Assembly: GCA_031213475.1 (NCBI GenBank) | Contig: JARUPZ010000012.1 | Location: forward strand, 10,002,727-10,066,726 | DNA length: 64,000 nt | Origin: Nereocystis luetkeana | Lineage: Eukaryota; Sar; Phaeophyceae; Laminariales; Laminariaceae | Direction: 5' to 3' | Shown: one piece after another, positions 12,801 to 24,000 of the stretch | Numbering within the stretch: the stretch's first letter is position 1 | Layout of the letters: every line of letters starts with the position of its first letter | Made by a program: the position numbers and the translations under genes | Notes under the pieces: model-generated | The model's input: only the letters and a program-made list of their open reading frames with translations | Told to the model about the DNA's origin: nothing | The model's database searches: none

Positions 12801-15800
12801 GACGCCGCATCTATTGTTAGTTGTGTAACGACCCTCCTGTACTGACAACTTCTCGGAAATCAACGGTCGAACCAACGGCTACGCGCACCTCCAACGCCAA
12901 AGACGCAATGACGTCATCCGCTTCGAAGCCGACCCCCTCAACAACGCCCAGGCCGTACGCCTCGCACGCGCTTCGAATCAAAGCGAACTGCGGCCTGCGC
13001 AAGAAAGACGTCGTCATTAGCGGCCAGCTTTGACCAAGGACAAACAAGCATGCAAAGCTTACATGTGGAGCGCGATGCTTACAGCAGTCCAGGACCCCTA
13101 ACAAGAAACAGGAAAGCTGGGTTTGGTATTTGAGAATGGGTGCGTTCTACACTAACTTCAACATAACGACTGCCGGGTTTCTAAAGTTCCTGTGAATCTT
13201 AACCCTACCTTCCTTATTGCTCGTTCTCTCACTACAGCAGTAGGTGGCCTGTGCCTGTAACAGGTGTGTGACAGGAACAAGCATCAATATTGGCGGGGGC
13301 GCATCCTTCACTTACCGGAGGTCCTCTGGAGCACCTGCCCGGCTTGCCTTGTAGCCGGGGTAGAGCTCATGGCGGAAGTTATCCCCTACCGTGTCAAAGG
13401 TTACGACCACCTTCCTACGCGGCTCGATGCCGTCTACCCAGGGCCGAAGTACCTGCTCCGCGTAGGTTACATAGGTCCGGGTGGGTTACGTTCCAGACGA
13501 TACAGTCGCGGGGGTAATGCTCCAAACATGAACACAATCAAGAGCATGCTCGCCGTAATAAAAGTGTTCTGGTATCGTGGGAGTGTGTCTATGCATGCCT
13601 TTTTCGCATATTTAGGTTATCACCACGATCAAACCCAAAATTGTGTAAGGGCCGAAAAAAGAAAAGGGAAGATTCGAGGGGAGGGGGAAAGAGCGTTAAA
13701 TTGGTGAAAAAAATAAAATGTCCGTAAAAAAGAGAGATGCCTGTCGCTATACATTTCATGTCGCTACTGTTGTACCACGATGGTACGTATTGCCGCGTAT
13801 ACTAGCAATGGCCGATAACCTCCTCTCTGTCGGCAAACTATCGCCTGCTGCACGCTACCTCGTACGGCCTCGCCACGAGTAGTGCTACGGGGAACCCCGA
13901 CGTATCGACAAAAAAAACAGCGAAGCGTGCACTAAGTGCGAGCAGTCCCGAGAGAGAAATTGGACCACATCGTACGTGGTGAACGGCGTAATGTAAGCTC
14001 TCTTCAACAGTAAATCTCACGAGCTTATTGATGACGTTGCAGAAGCCTAAGAGAGCCCCGACCGGTGTCCCGTCTGGGGTGGAGAGGTGTGGCATACCAT
14101 GGAAGGACCGGTAGACGATATAGTGCCCGTCGATGAGCAAGACAGGAGCGGCGGAAGGGTCCACAGCTAGTTCGTCGTGGTCGGGGATGAGGCAGCTTGA
14201 CCACCCTGGGATGTCGGCAACCTTGGCACCTGAGCGCACACCGGGGGGGGGGGGCGTCGTGAGTTTCGCTGTGGAACGGCGCTTGGGAATCGAGGGTGAA
14301 AAAAAAGTATTACTATAGCACGAGACTGGTCTCTAGTGACCGTCGCAGGAATCCTGCTATTAATAAAATCCGTCTTCAGTAGTGCCTGGAAGGCAGTTAG
14401 CTAAGTCACACGCCAATAGCAAACAGTCAACAGGGGCAGTAGCAGCGAAACAACTGGAAAGGAGCCAACACGCCAACAGGCGGCGATCGCCTCACCGGAA
14501 GCAACGAACCCTCCCCGTTTCGGCACGGCCTCGGCATTCCGCCAATCGAGCACAAGCTGCACTAGCTCGCGCTTAAGGGGATTATCCTCCCCTTTGAGTA
14601 TCGCTTTCAATGCCTTGGCAGACACTGACTTCGATTTGACGCGCCCCTCGGCGGCCCGGGTCTTGCTAGGCGGCGACGTTGATCCGCTGCCTTCAGGGTC
14701 AAATACGCCAACCTCGTCGAAAAGCACCTTGCGCAGGGCGCCCACGTTGGTCAGGACGGCCAGTTGAAGCAGGGGTTACGTGATAGTCGTAATTTGGCGA
14801 TTGCGTAGTTGCGTGGTTGCACTACTGAGCTGTAAACGGCAAGAGTGTTTACAGGTAATTGTGCAAAGCGCGGGATAGCCTGCGAATACGTATGTACTGT
14901 ACCTAAAAGGTAAACGTACCCTACCATTGGGCTAAACGGCCACAAATACGCCGATCGTCAATCAAAGGGTCCCACAGACCTCCTGGTATACTACAGTGGG
15001 TTCCCGACGACTATGGCGGCCGGAGATGCATGATGTGAGCTTAATACACTGTACGTAGTAAGGCGAGGAGGGTGGTACCCCTGATGCCCTCCTCAGTTTT
15101 TATGGTTTCGTATGTGCCTCCCTCTGAACCCCTTCCTCTATGTACGAATACTGGCAGCTTCAGCCAGTAGATACCATACTCTAGAGGTGTACCCCGGATG
15201 ATTGAAACCCGGGTACTTGGCGGGTTTCACCCGGACGGGTAAAACCCGTGACCGCTTCGGGTTTGACTTAAAATCCGCGGTTTTGGGGGTGATCAAATCC
15301 CGGGTACTTGGCGGGTTCGAGTACCCGGGTACCCGTTTGTTTGACATGGCCCCCGTTCTGTATGTCCCACAATATCTCTACAAACCTCTCGAATCGACAC
15401 AAAACGGGGTCCCCAGGCCCCAGGGGGGCTATCCATTTTTCCGAGTTCAATACCCATGCCTTCTGTGCGGTTTTCACAGAGGATTCCCACCGATTGTTTT
15501 TCATACGCGTGTCTGTTACACAAATATCTTCGGTATCCTGGGGGTTCACTACCGATATATACTCGTAGGCATTCATTTCTGATCCTCGCACCATGAGACC
15601 TGCCCGCCATGGAGACCTGGAAACGCCACCTACTAGCTGTGGCGCACGTAATGTCAATTTGTCTTTCGCTGCCTGAATGTGCTCAGTTCAGGGCCATATA
15701 CATAGGTGTGGGTGTCTGCTTCTTCGTGCGCTACCATACATACCAGGTATGCCGCACGCCACTACTCGTATCATACGACATTTCTCTCTACATGGGTACA

Positions 15801-17759
15801 TATACTCATCATGTTTGTGCAGCTGAGCAAAAAAATGCCAGGACGTTTCGCGGGTCAAGTCAAGCCTCACGGGTCGCGGTCGCGTCAGCTGGCCCGACGC
15901 GACCCGTGAAAAAATTGAGGTATGATGACTTGACCCGACCCGACCCGTCAGATTTTGAAAGCCTGTTGACCCGACCCGACCCGACCCGACCCGACCCGAC
16001 CCGCCACCTTCCGATTGACCCTTGAGGCACGGGTTTTATGCGGGTCGGGTCACCTTGACCCGCGAGACCATTAGGACCCGCAGGTTTGACCCGCGGATCT
16101 GGCCGGTGAGTCGACACTTCGAAAACAATTATTTATTCATTTCCGTGCCCGCAGCGATACATGGCCTGGCTGTAGTGGGTATGGATGGATGCGGGCATGC
16201 GTTTATGAATATGGCGGTATTCTTAAGTTTGAATATGACACAAAAGCAGTATTATTGAGTACTGATACGAGAGAAGGCTTCGGGTAAGAGAGCGGGAAGT
16301 GTTTCAAGTGTCGGATCCGCGAGCCGGATGCACGGGCCCGACCCGTGGGTCAGCAGAAGACAACTCGCGGGTCGTGCTGGCCCGACCCGCGAGTGATCCG
16401 CTTTTCGCGGGTCATAACCTTACCCGACCCCGTGAGATTTTCATCACTTCTTGACCCGACTCGACCCGACCCGTGAGATTTGAAAAGCTCTTGACCCGAC
16501 CTCACCCGACCCACGAGATTTGAAAAGCTCCTGACCCGACCCGACCCGATCCGCGAGATTTTGAACACTTCCTGACCCGAACCGACCCGACCCGACCCGA
16601 CCGGAGATATTCTGAACACCACGTGACCCGACCCGCGGGCCGGGTCATGACCCGCGAAAAACCCTGAAAAATACCAAGTACGAGTACGTATAAATCAGGT
16701 ATGTAAAACATGCAACATGCGCACAAACTGCTGTAGAGACAAACTGATTGCATTTATTTCTATTAATACTGCAGTTTCTATTTTTTTGATACCCTGGGCC
16801 CTGTTACTAAACTGTTATTTGATACCAGGTAGTTCTCGTCTCGACATCAAATCGTCCGCTTGTGATACCCCTCGATGGCCGTAAACGAAAACGGGTTGTT
16901 CATGAACCCGGGTTTACCCGAGTACCGGCTGAACCCGTCTGATTTCGTCTGAAAACCCGAGTTACCCGTGACAGGTTCGGGGGTCACTTTCAGAATTATC
17001 TGAGTACCTGTGTGTGACGGGTACTCGCCCGGGTACACCCACCTCTACAGCCTTCGTACAGCAGGTAACCGGAACTGCAAAGAAAGGCACACTGGCTCTA
17101 TAGAACGGCGTGCCAAATCCGTAATGCGCAGCAGCAGTACAAGGACTACCGGTAGTCCCACATTTAAAACTAAAAAAGTACGTCAGCTGTGAGTTTAACC
17201 GATCGGCAGACCGATCGATACTCAACTTTGCAAGCTGCGTGAACCGTTCGCTCATTTCCCATTATTTCCCTAGCGATTGACTACTGGCCGGTGACTCCCC
17301 TGGATGCTCGTACCAGGGTCAACGAGACGATAATATTTGTACCATTTCGTAAGACAGCAGATGGACAGGCGAAGGTTTCAAATATGATTTGCTTGCTTTG
17401 ATTGGACTAAAAAAACATGCCCTGCAGCCTGCAGCACGCGCGCGGATACACGGCAGTGCGACACACGCGAATACAAAAATATTAGCACCAACCTTGGCGA
17501 GAATAGAAGGCTTGCCAATCTCAAACTCCCTCCCCGCAAGCTGATAGATGCGCTCCGCTGGGCTCACTGTACCAGCAGGTCGGGAGTCGGTACTGCGAGC
17601 TGCGGTGCATGAAAGAGACTGCGCTGCTGTTCTGTTCTTCAAAAGTCTGAAGGGAATGCCTACAGATACTCTTTGACCCACGTAAGCATGGCGCTGCTGT
17701 CCGCCTGAAACACCGCTCAGAAGCGCTCTGATGAGACGGAGACGTGCAGTGTAGGCCAT
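9820..17759 (-). CDS. DNA polymerase I-type 5'-3' exonuclease with a presequence and a polymerase-thumb-like N-terminal segment
   Basis: Metal-dependent 5'-3' exonuclease/flap endonuclease of the bacterial Pol I N-terminal type, expected to remove primers and flaps in mitochondria or plastids. Nine phase-consistent exons: 17759-17493, 14727-14496, 14229-14021, 13452-13316, 12994-12889, 12083-11961, 11538-11422, 10887-10810 and 10059-9820, giving 502 residues. Residues about 1-65 are Arg/Ser/Ala-rich and nearly free of acids, like an organelle presequence. Residues about 66-165 (IYQLAGREFEIGKPSILAKV, then LFDEVGV, then LVQLVLDWRNAEA) resemble the start of a family A polymerase domain. The nuclease follows with all expected motifs: LLIDGHYIVYR, FDTVGDNFRHELYPGYKASR, GFEADDVIASLA, ASADKDLAQLV and GDKSDDIVGVNGYG. 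No polymerase motif A, B or C was found. The exon ending at 11961 uses a GC donor (GAG|GCGAGT). The gene starts 283 bp from the plastid gene on the other strand. Confidence 0.85.
10391..10760 (+). mobile_element. tRNA-derived SINE, copy 2
   Basis: tRNA-like head (GCCCCGGCGGTCTAGCGGTG) with a B-box-like GGGATCGATTCTC about 90 bp on. The SINE body follows (GGCGCGTACCGTAGTTTGTG, AATCTGGGTTACGA), ending in a (TA)n tail. It lies in the intron between the last two exonuclease exons. Confidence 0.65.
10993..11082. repeat. 48-bp tandem duplication
   Basis: Two adjacent copies starting CCTATACGATGTTCACTACA, 48 bp apart and identical over about 42 bp. Intronic in the exonuclease gene. Confidence 0.85.
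11105..11302. mobile_element. GAGCGTTGAG-ended inverted-repeat element, copy 1
   Basis: Starts GTGAAGAGCGTCGAGG and ends CTCAACGCTCC, an imperfect inverted pair. Internal blocks (GAACGGGAAGGGTG, ACACCGAACGA-like, TAGCACCCTCATCG) recur at 61422-61675 and partly at 30738-30960. The exon-like peptide inside it is repeat-derived. Confidence 0.5.
15190..15345. repeat. GGGTACCCG-rich low-complexity repeat
   Basis: Repeated CGGGTACTTGGCGGGTT and ACCCGGGTAC-like units in the large first introns of the exonuclease gene. Related sequence lies at 16880-17040. Confidence 0.6.
15849..16105. repeat. (CCCGA)n-type tandem repeat block 1
   Basis: Runs of GACCCGACCCGACCCGACCC, with both CCCGA and TCGGG orientations flanking a centre near 16025. 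Intronic in the exonuclease gene. Confidence 0.8.
16336..16665. repeat. (CCCGA)n-type tandem repeat block 2, ~40-bp higher-order unit
   Basis: About five units of TTGACCCGACC(C) runs each followed by CGAGATTTGAAAAGCTC-like spacers. It is a higher-order version of the block at 15849. Confidence 0.8.
16880..17040. repeat. AACCCGGGTT-rich repeat
   Basis: Alternating GAACCCGGGTTTACCCGAGT-like units, related to 15190-15345. Confidence 0.5.
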
Positions 17760-18042
17760 GATGACTGCGAACAGGAGAGCTCTGGTGGCGAGAGATGGCA
17801 TCACGAAGAAAGGCGTGAACAACTTACGGGGAGACGCTAACGTGACCATCATTGTTCAGGCGTTTTTGGTCAGGGGTGCGGGATTCAAACGTATGTGCGC
17901 ACCAAGTGACACGTGTTTCAGGTGTTTCCGTGTTTTCTCAACATCAGCAACCAGGAAGCGTGGTTCATTTTTGGCACTCAGCTCACGCAGCCAGCACCTC
18001 GCGTCATTCCATAGAGGGCAGAGCTCTACCCATCATATAGAT
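17760..18042. promoter_or_regulatory. Shared divergent promoter region of two organelle-targeted genes
   Basis: 283 bp separate the minus-strand exonuclease start (17759) and the plus-strand plastid gene start (18043). Both 5' UTRs and core promoters must overlap here if the start codons are right. No TATA box or named site was recognised. Confidence 0.5.
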
Positions 18043-21000
18043 ATGGAGTCGTCAAGGGTATCTCTTTCCTTCGTCGCTGTTCTCATCAGCGTGTTGGCAC
18101 ACCCGACATGTGTGGATGGCTTCTTCGTCCCGGCTCCTGCTTGCAGACCAACCGCTGCTGCACTGGGAAGCCGAGCTATGGGAACCAGCGCCCTCGCCAG
18201 CAGACCCGAAGCTTCACCACGGCGAATGCACGAGGTGTGGAGGCGGCAAGCTTCTATGTCAGCTCGCCAGCCAGGAGATGGGACACCGACGGGGTGAGTG
18301 ATGATTGCATGACGATCACCCCCATCATACGAGTACATACTCTCGTTTCTACACGGGACTGACTACAACTGATCCTCATTTCGCCACCACCCCGGGTACA
18401 GCGTGTAGAGTGATGATTAACCGCCCCCCGACAAACGGTTGGGGCTGCTTCCTCTCTCCCGTTGTGGGTCGTCCGTTCTGGGTGGTCTACTGCTTGTGCT
18501 CCTCGGTGATGCGTCAGTGTATCGTTCAGTGGTGGGTATGCCAGTGTCGTTCTATTATGCATTAGTCGTAATTTTGGGTGTGCACCTAAATCCGTCTCGA
18601 ACTTCAATTTCATGATTTTCGTCAACAGCCACTGCTGTAAAAACAGCTACGCTGCTACGTGTCCTCATCCCAGAGCCCAGAGAACGCGGAAGAGCTGCAG
18701 CTGGATCCCGCCCCGGGTGCTCGCAGTCCCCAGGCGTGGTGGGGTGGTGGCTCGTTACGGTGCTTGCCTCATCGAGCGATGCTGGGTTGGTTGAGGCCTG
18801 CCACCCATGTCGTGTACATACAAAACCTTGCTTACTAAGTTTTCCAAAGGCATGAACGGTTGCCACGTTTCCACGTCGAGACACACTTCCCCCCCCCAGA
18901 AAATACAGAGTACGTACGTAAAAACAGAGTCAGTGCAGCACCGCTCTATTCTTCGTTCTTCATTGCTACGACACAAATAAAAAACGCCACGTACTCATAC
19001 GACCCTAACTCTCTCTCTACGTACTGAAGTCTTGAAGCTCGTCCTATTAATAGCTAAACCGCCAGCCGTGCGTCTAATAGTCAACACGTACACGCTAGGA
19101 TTTTGTATTCCTACGGGCTTGTCTAGGCAGTATACTGCTGCTGTACGAGTAGTACGTACGAGTGAGCCTTCCTTGGATATGCCACCACGGTATCCAGTAC
19201 GAGTACGAGTATAATGCCAAATTCCAAATCCAAAAGTGTATGAACGTCAATCGCCAACTCGTCATCTCGTGATGACGAACCCTTTCGCAGTTCGATGTTC
19301 CGCTTGAAACTTGAAACGGTCTATGATACGTACTATTAATATTAATACGTACTCCTGTAAAACGAATCAGATCTCAAGAGGGGGGCGGATCGACGTCGCG
19401 GCTGTCGCGCATCTCCATGCGCGTGAGGAAGATGATTCGGAAGGCCGTCATGGGCTACCTCCCGGAAGAGGAGATGTCGTACAAGCAGACAACAGCCAAG
19501 GCGGCGGCCGAGGCAGCGGCTTTGCGCGATCAGTACGAGGTACGATCGTGTGATTCGAGATTGAACCGCTTTTGCCCTGAAATAAACAATAATTGCGTAC
19601 TTCGTGCTGTACCGGCACATGTACATGGGTATGCGCGACCAACGACCAGAGCACGACCAGACGGTTACCGGCTACGGGTAGATATGTTTCTGCAACACTG
19701 CGAACTATTAAATAGCTACATACAGCTACTGCGAACCCACCAGAGCTGTCGATGCTGCAAAGGATGCAGATACCAGGTACCAGGTATGATGATGTGTACG
19801 GTACTCGTATACCAGGTACCTGATCCTTGGTACTTGAATGCGGAAATGGCATACAGATGAGAAGGAGGCATCGGCAGAACGGCATGGAATAGCTGCAACA
19901 ACGACCACAGCCGTTGACGCCAACGCGAGTGTGCAGAATGGCAGGGAAGAGGGGGGGGGCGAAAGGGGGACGAGGGGGAATGGCGGGGGGGGGGGGGGGG
20001 AGGCGGTCTGCCCAACAGACTGAAGCCTGGTTATGGCCATCATCGTCATGATGCACTACTCCCTTCTTTGGGACCCAAGTAACTAGCATGGTGCCAGCTG
20101 GGCAACTTTGCGTGTCTGTATGCTCCAGTGCCTGCCTTTCGTATTTTCTTTCCCCCCCGCCCGTGAATATCGCTTTTTTGTCCCTTCTTTTTTTCATTTT
20201 TCTTTCATTCCCGTTTGTACCTCTTTGTGTCTTTGTTATTAATAGTATGGTCCGTTTTGCCTTTTTTTGCGTTTTGCTATCTGCGTCTGTTTTTGCTTTG
20301 TTTTGTTTTTTTTGCTTAGCTTCATCTTCTTTTTTAGGTTTTTGTCTGCTATTAATAGTCTCCTTTTTGCTTCCCTGGTGTCCGCAGTGGTGGAGTGCGT
20401 GTGCTTGTTTTTTGTTTTTGCCTCTGTTTTTACTTGAGGTATTTCTTCCACTCCAGAGTTATTGGAGCCTGTCCTGCGACCACGGACTGCATTGAATTGT
20501 GAGTTAATGTGAGAACAACAACAAAAACAAACTTGAACTCAGTACCTTCCTACTCGACCACTAAACAATACAGTAGTACTTAAAGCAGTATAAGTACGAC
20601 GGCACAGGTACAAGCAATCGTACGCACAACTTGGTTTATACAGCTACTGTATTTACGGGAGACCATAGTTAATAGGACCTATGGTATACATAAAAACCTA
20701 TCTATTTAACCATTTTTACGAACAATATTTGGTCCTATTAACTATGGTCCCTCGTAATATTAATAGTACGATTCTGCTGTTACCTCGAAGGCCAATTGTA
20801 GCCTATTTTATGCACTACTCGTGCGTACTACTATTAATACACCTCTGGGGGGGGGGGTGCGCCCGCCGCTCGCCACCTGCGCGCATCTCGCGCGAGCTAC
20901 GCAAGACGATGAGCTATACAGCAGTAGTACGTTCTATTTGAGTATCAAAGTCGTGCTGTCCTTCGTATATACGTTGGCCGCTTGATGAGCACCATACGTT

Positions 21001-24000
21001 ACGCGGTTAATTTTTACCAAGCGATCCCTATCTATTGTATGAATAATGCTGCAGTAGACGAGTCTTCAGGTCTACCGCCGACGCCTCGCCGACGCCTGGC
21101 TAGGGAGGCGGAATCCTAATTAACTTGAAAAACAAAATTAATCGACTTGTAGTACTGCTACTGTTTCGTATGTACGCCGATTGGCTAACCCCCCTGTGCC
21201 ATTTCGTCCCGTTGAAACTGCCACCGCCGTTCGATTTCTCTTTCGTGTTTGCCGTGCAGGTTGCCAACCCGCGGCTGCAGGCAGACGGTCTCAAGGCACA
21301 GGAAGCGGCAGCTGAAGCGGTCGAGAACTTTGAAGATGAGGACGATATTCTAGGCGAGGGCTTCGTGCGGCTCAACATCGGAGACCAAACCCCAAAGGTA
21401 CATACATCTCATAGGCGGCGCAGTTTCAGCTATTAGTTGTTGGCACTTGACAGGGAAATTATAAAGACAAACAAGCAAAAAAAACGATTTCAGCATCGCT
21501 ATCGGCCACTGCTTAGTTGGTTTTGGGAGATGATCATTTTGGCGTCCGAGCGAGGACGCACAGAAGAATTAGGACGACACGTGCGGGCACAGGCAGCAGA
21601 CCCAACTTTACTAAAAAAAACGGTGATTCGACGGGTCCCAAAAGGGATACTGGTACTTCGTAGCGGTGGTATAAGGCGAAAGTGAGTCTTGAGACTTGAG
21701 AGCGGAATGTTGTCGATAAAAAACAAAGATGTAAGGAGGCATGTCGAGCAAGGCAAAACGTGCGCTGTCAAGGGTGCACGGCCGAGTGTTCCACACTAAA
21801 ACCTAGTAGTTTGGTTGTCAGTCAAGGCATGTCGAGGCAACGTCGCTGTTAAGGGGATGAAAAGTGCTGTCTCCTGACATTTTGGGTAGAACGTGACCAT
21901 CACGGCAGCGACGGCTACTGCGTGATTGGGAAATGATACGATGGTTGGTGTCCGAGCTATTACGATGCAAGAAGCCGTACGGTACGGGCGCAACATGATC
22001 CTACCCGTGCAGCTGGGCACTCCCGCTGCTCCTAGGCGGCTGTTTGACAACATCAAAGTTTACAACCATTGTTGTAGTCGCGGTCTCGGGATCGCAAGGT
22101 TAATGGACTATTTTTGGTACTCGTGCTGATTATTTGTGTTTTTTTTTTCACCGTCGCTGCTGTGCTTCTTTTCTTTTGACCGCCTCGCCTGGCGAACGAT
22201 GGATGTGCAGGAGGCAGAGGATGCGATGATGAACTTGCGAAAGAGACTGGAGCAGCAGCTGCCGCCAGACACTGACAAGGAACAGGCGGAAAAGAGGCGA
22301 ATCGCGATGCAGAACCAGCAGAACCAGCACAAGGCCAAGGAGCACCCGTCCAAGCCACCAAGGTTAGTTTCGCCATGCGTCTTCCGGCGGGGGGTGTCTA
22401 GTAATTTATAGGGTGTGTGCTCTCCAGGTACCCGGGTGCCAAACCTGGTTGTTTTGGTCGTACTCGGGTATGTACCCGGTACCAAACCTGGTTGTTTTTG
22501 GTCGTACTGGGATATGTACCCGGGCACAAACCTGGTTGTTTTGGTCATACTCGGATCGCACCCGGTCGCACCCTACTAACTACACCTTTGCAGTCTTGGG
22601 CTCTGCATCGAGTGACTCTGCGGAGACAGTTTAAGTATGTACCCAACCCACGTGGAACTGGCGTGGATGGTTGGCCGGGATAGTAACTAATCCGTACTCG
22701 TTTAGACGTGTTCACAAAACGTGCGTGTCCCAAGAGGCGTACGAATCTCGTGTTTACGCTATCATGGAGAGCGTTTGTTGAAACGTGTCGTTGCGCGCGG
22801 CAGGTAGTACCGTCGTTGGTGCTGTTTGGCGCGTACCGCTGTGGTTTTCTACGTAGATGTGCGCCCAGATGTTTCCTGGTCTGACCTGCCTCATGCGCGA
22901 ATAAGGTTTCTTCTTTTTGAAGGTCGAATCTGATTTTACGCCAACGCTATCGGTCGAAAATGACTTCTTTTTTTTTTGTATTTGCGCCCTGCCCTGTGCT
23001 CGCCCGTGACTTTGTTTATGTTTCTCTCTTCTCAGCTTTGACGGAGACACCGCTGTTGCCGAGCGTCCCTCGCCGACGGACGGCGCGCGACAGCCCAGCG
23101 AGGTGTGAAGTTTAACTGATAGAACAAGATTGATAGAACAAGATTGTAACAACACAAAAGGGAAACTACTGTTGTAGTATATGGGTAAAACACTGCTTGT
23201 GTAGAGGAAGGCGGAGATGTGTTCAAACGAGCACGTACGTGGGAAAGGGGCATGGATTGGGAGATAGTGGTAGTGTTCAGTAAATTGTTATGTCAGCTTC
23301 AACACTTCTAGAACTGCCGTCCCGCTTTGGGAACACAGTACTTATTATTTGAGTGGTTTGTCCCCGAAACGGGACTGCAGTCGTGAAAGGGTTGTAAGAT
23401 GCACGAGTATCAAAATAACATGCCCCCTGGGGCGAAATTTCGGAGCGGATTTCCCCCTTAGCCAGCGGGGGCGCACCCCGACGAAAATGGCTGCTTTGAA
23501 AAGTACTCGTCGAGACCTTCCGATGGGACGCATTTCTCGGCGTTTGCACTCGCCCCGGTGCCGAGGAGGCCAGTTTCGGAAATTCGCCCGAGGGGGTGTG
23601 TTATCATATCACACGTGTGATATTTGTGGATACCGTTCTATACTACTGGTAGTATTGAGAGGAATTATTCACTGAAAGTTGTTGGAAGGCAAAGGAAATA
23701 GTCATACCTGGTACATCAAAAGTATATACGAGTAGGGACATTTTGGATAAAGTAATTATCTCTAAACGGTCCTTGCGTTTATAGATAAGAGTGGCATTCC
23801 TGAGCTATCGCCACGTTGCCTATTGATGTGTTCTACCGGACAATCAAACAACCCCGTGAAAGCATTTATATCACACACGACTATTACGGGGGGCCATAGT
23901 TAACAGGACCAAATATTGTTAGTAAAAATGGTTAAACATATAGGTTTTTATGTGTACCATAGGTCCTGTTAACTATGGCCCCCCGTAATACTTAAATCAT

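Noticed and set aside
15849-16665. CRISPR-like repeat array
   Set aside because: Units are low-complexity CCCGA runs without unique equal-length spacers, and the window is eukaryotic.
18640-18765. Coding-like stretch (PENAEELQLDPAPGARSPQA) between exons 1 and 2 of the plastid-protein gene
   Set aside because: A weak acceptor exists, but no convincing donor was found, and exon 18043-18293 joins 19371-19539 in phase without it. Could be an alternative exon.
19448-20197. 249-residue minus-strand ORF
   Set aside because: Antisense of an exon of the plastid-protein gene and of the truncated LINE; the Pro-rich stretch is the complement of the G-run.
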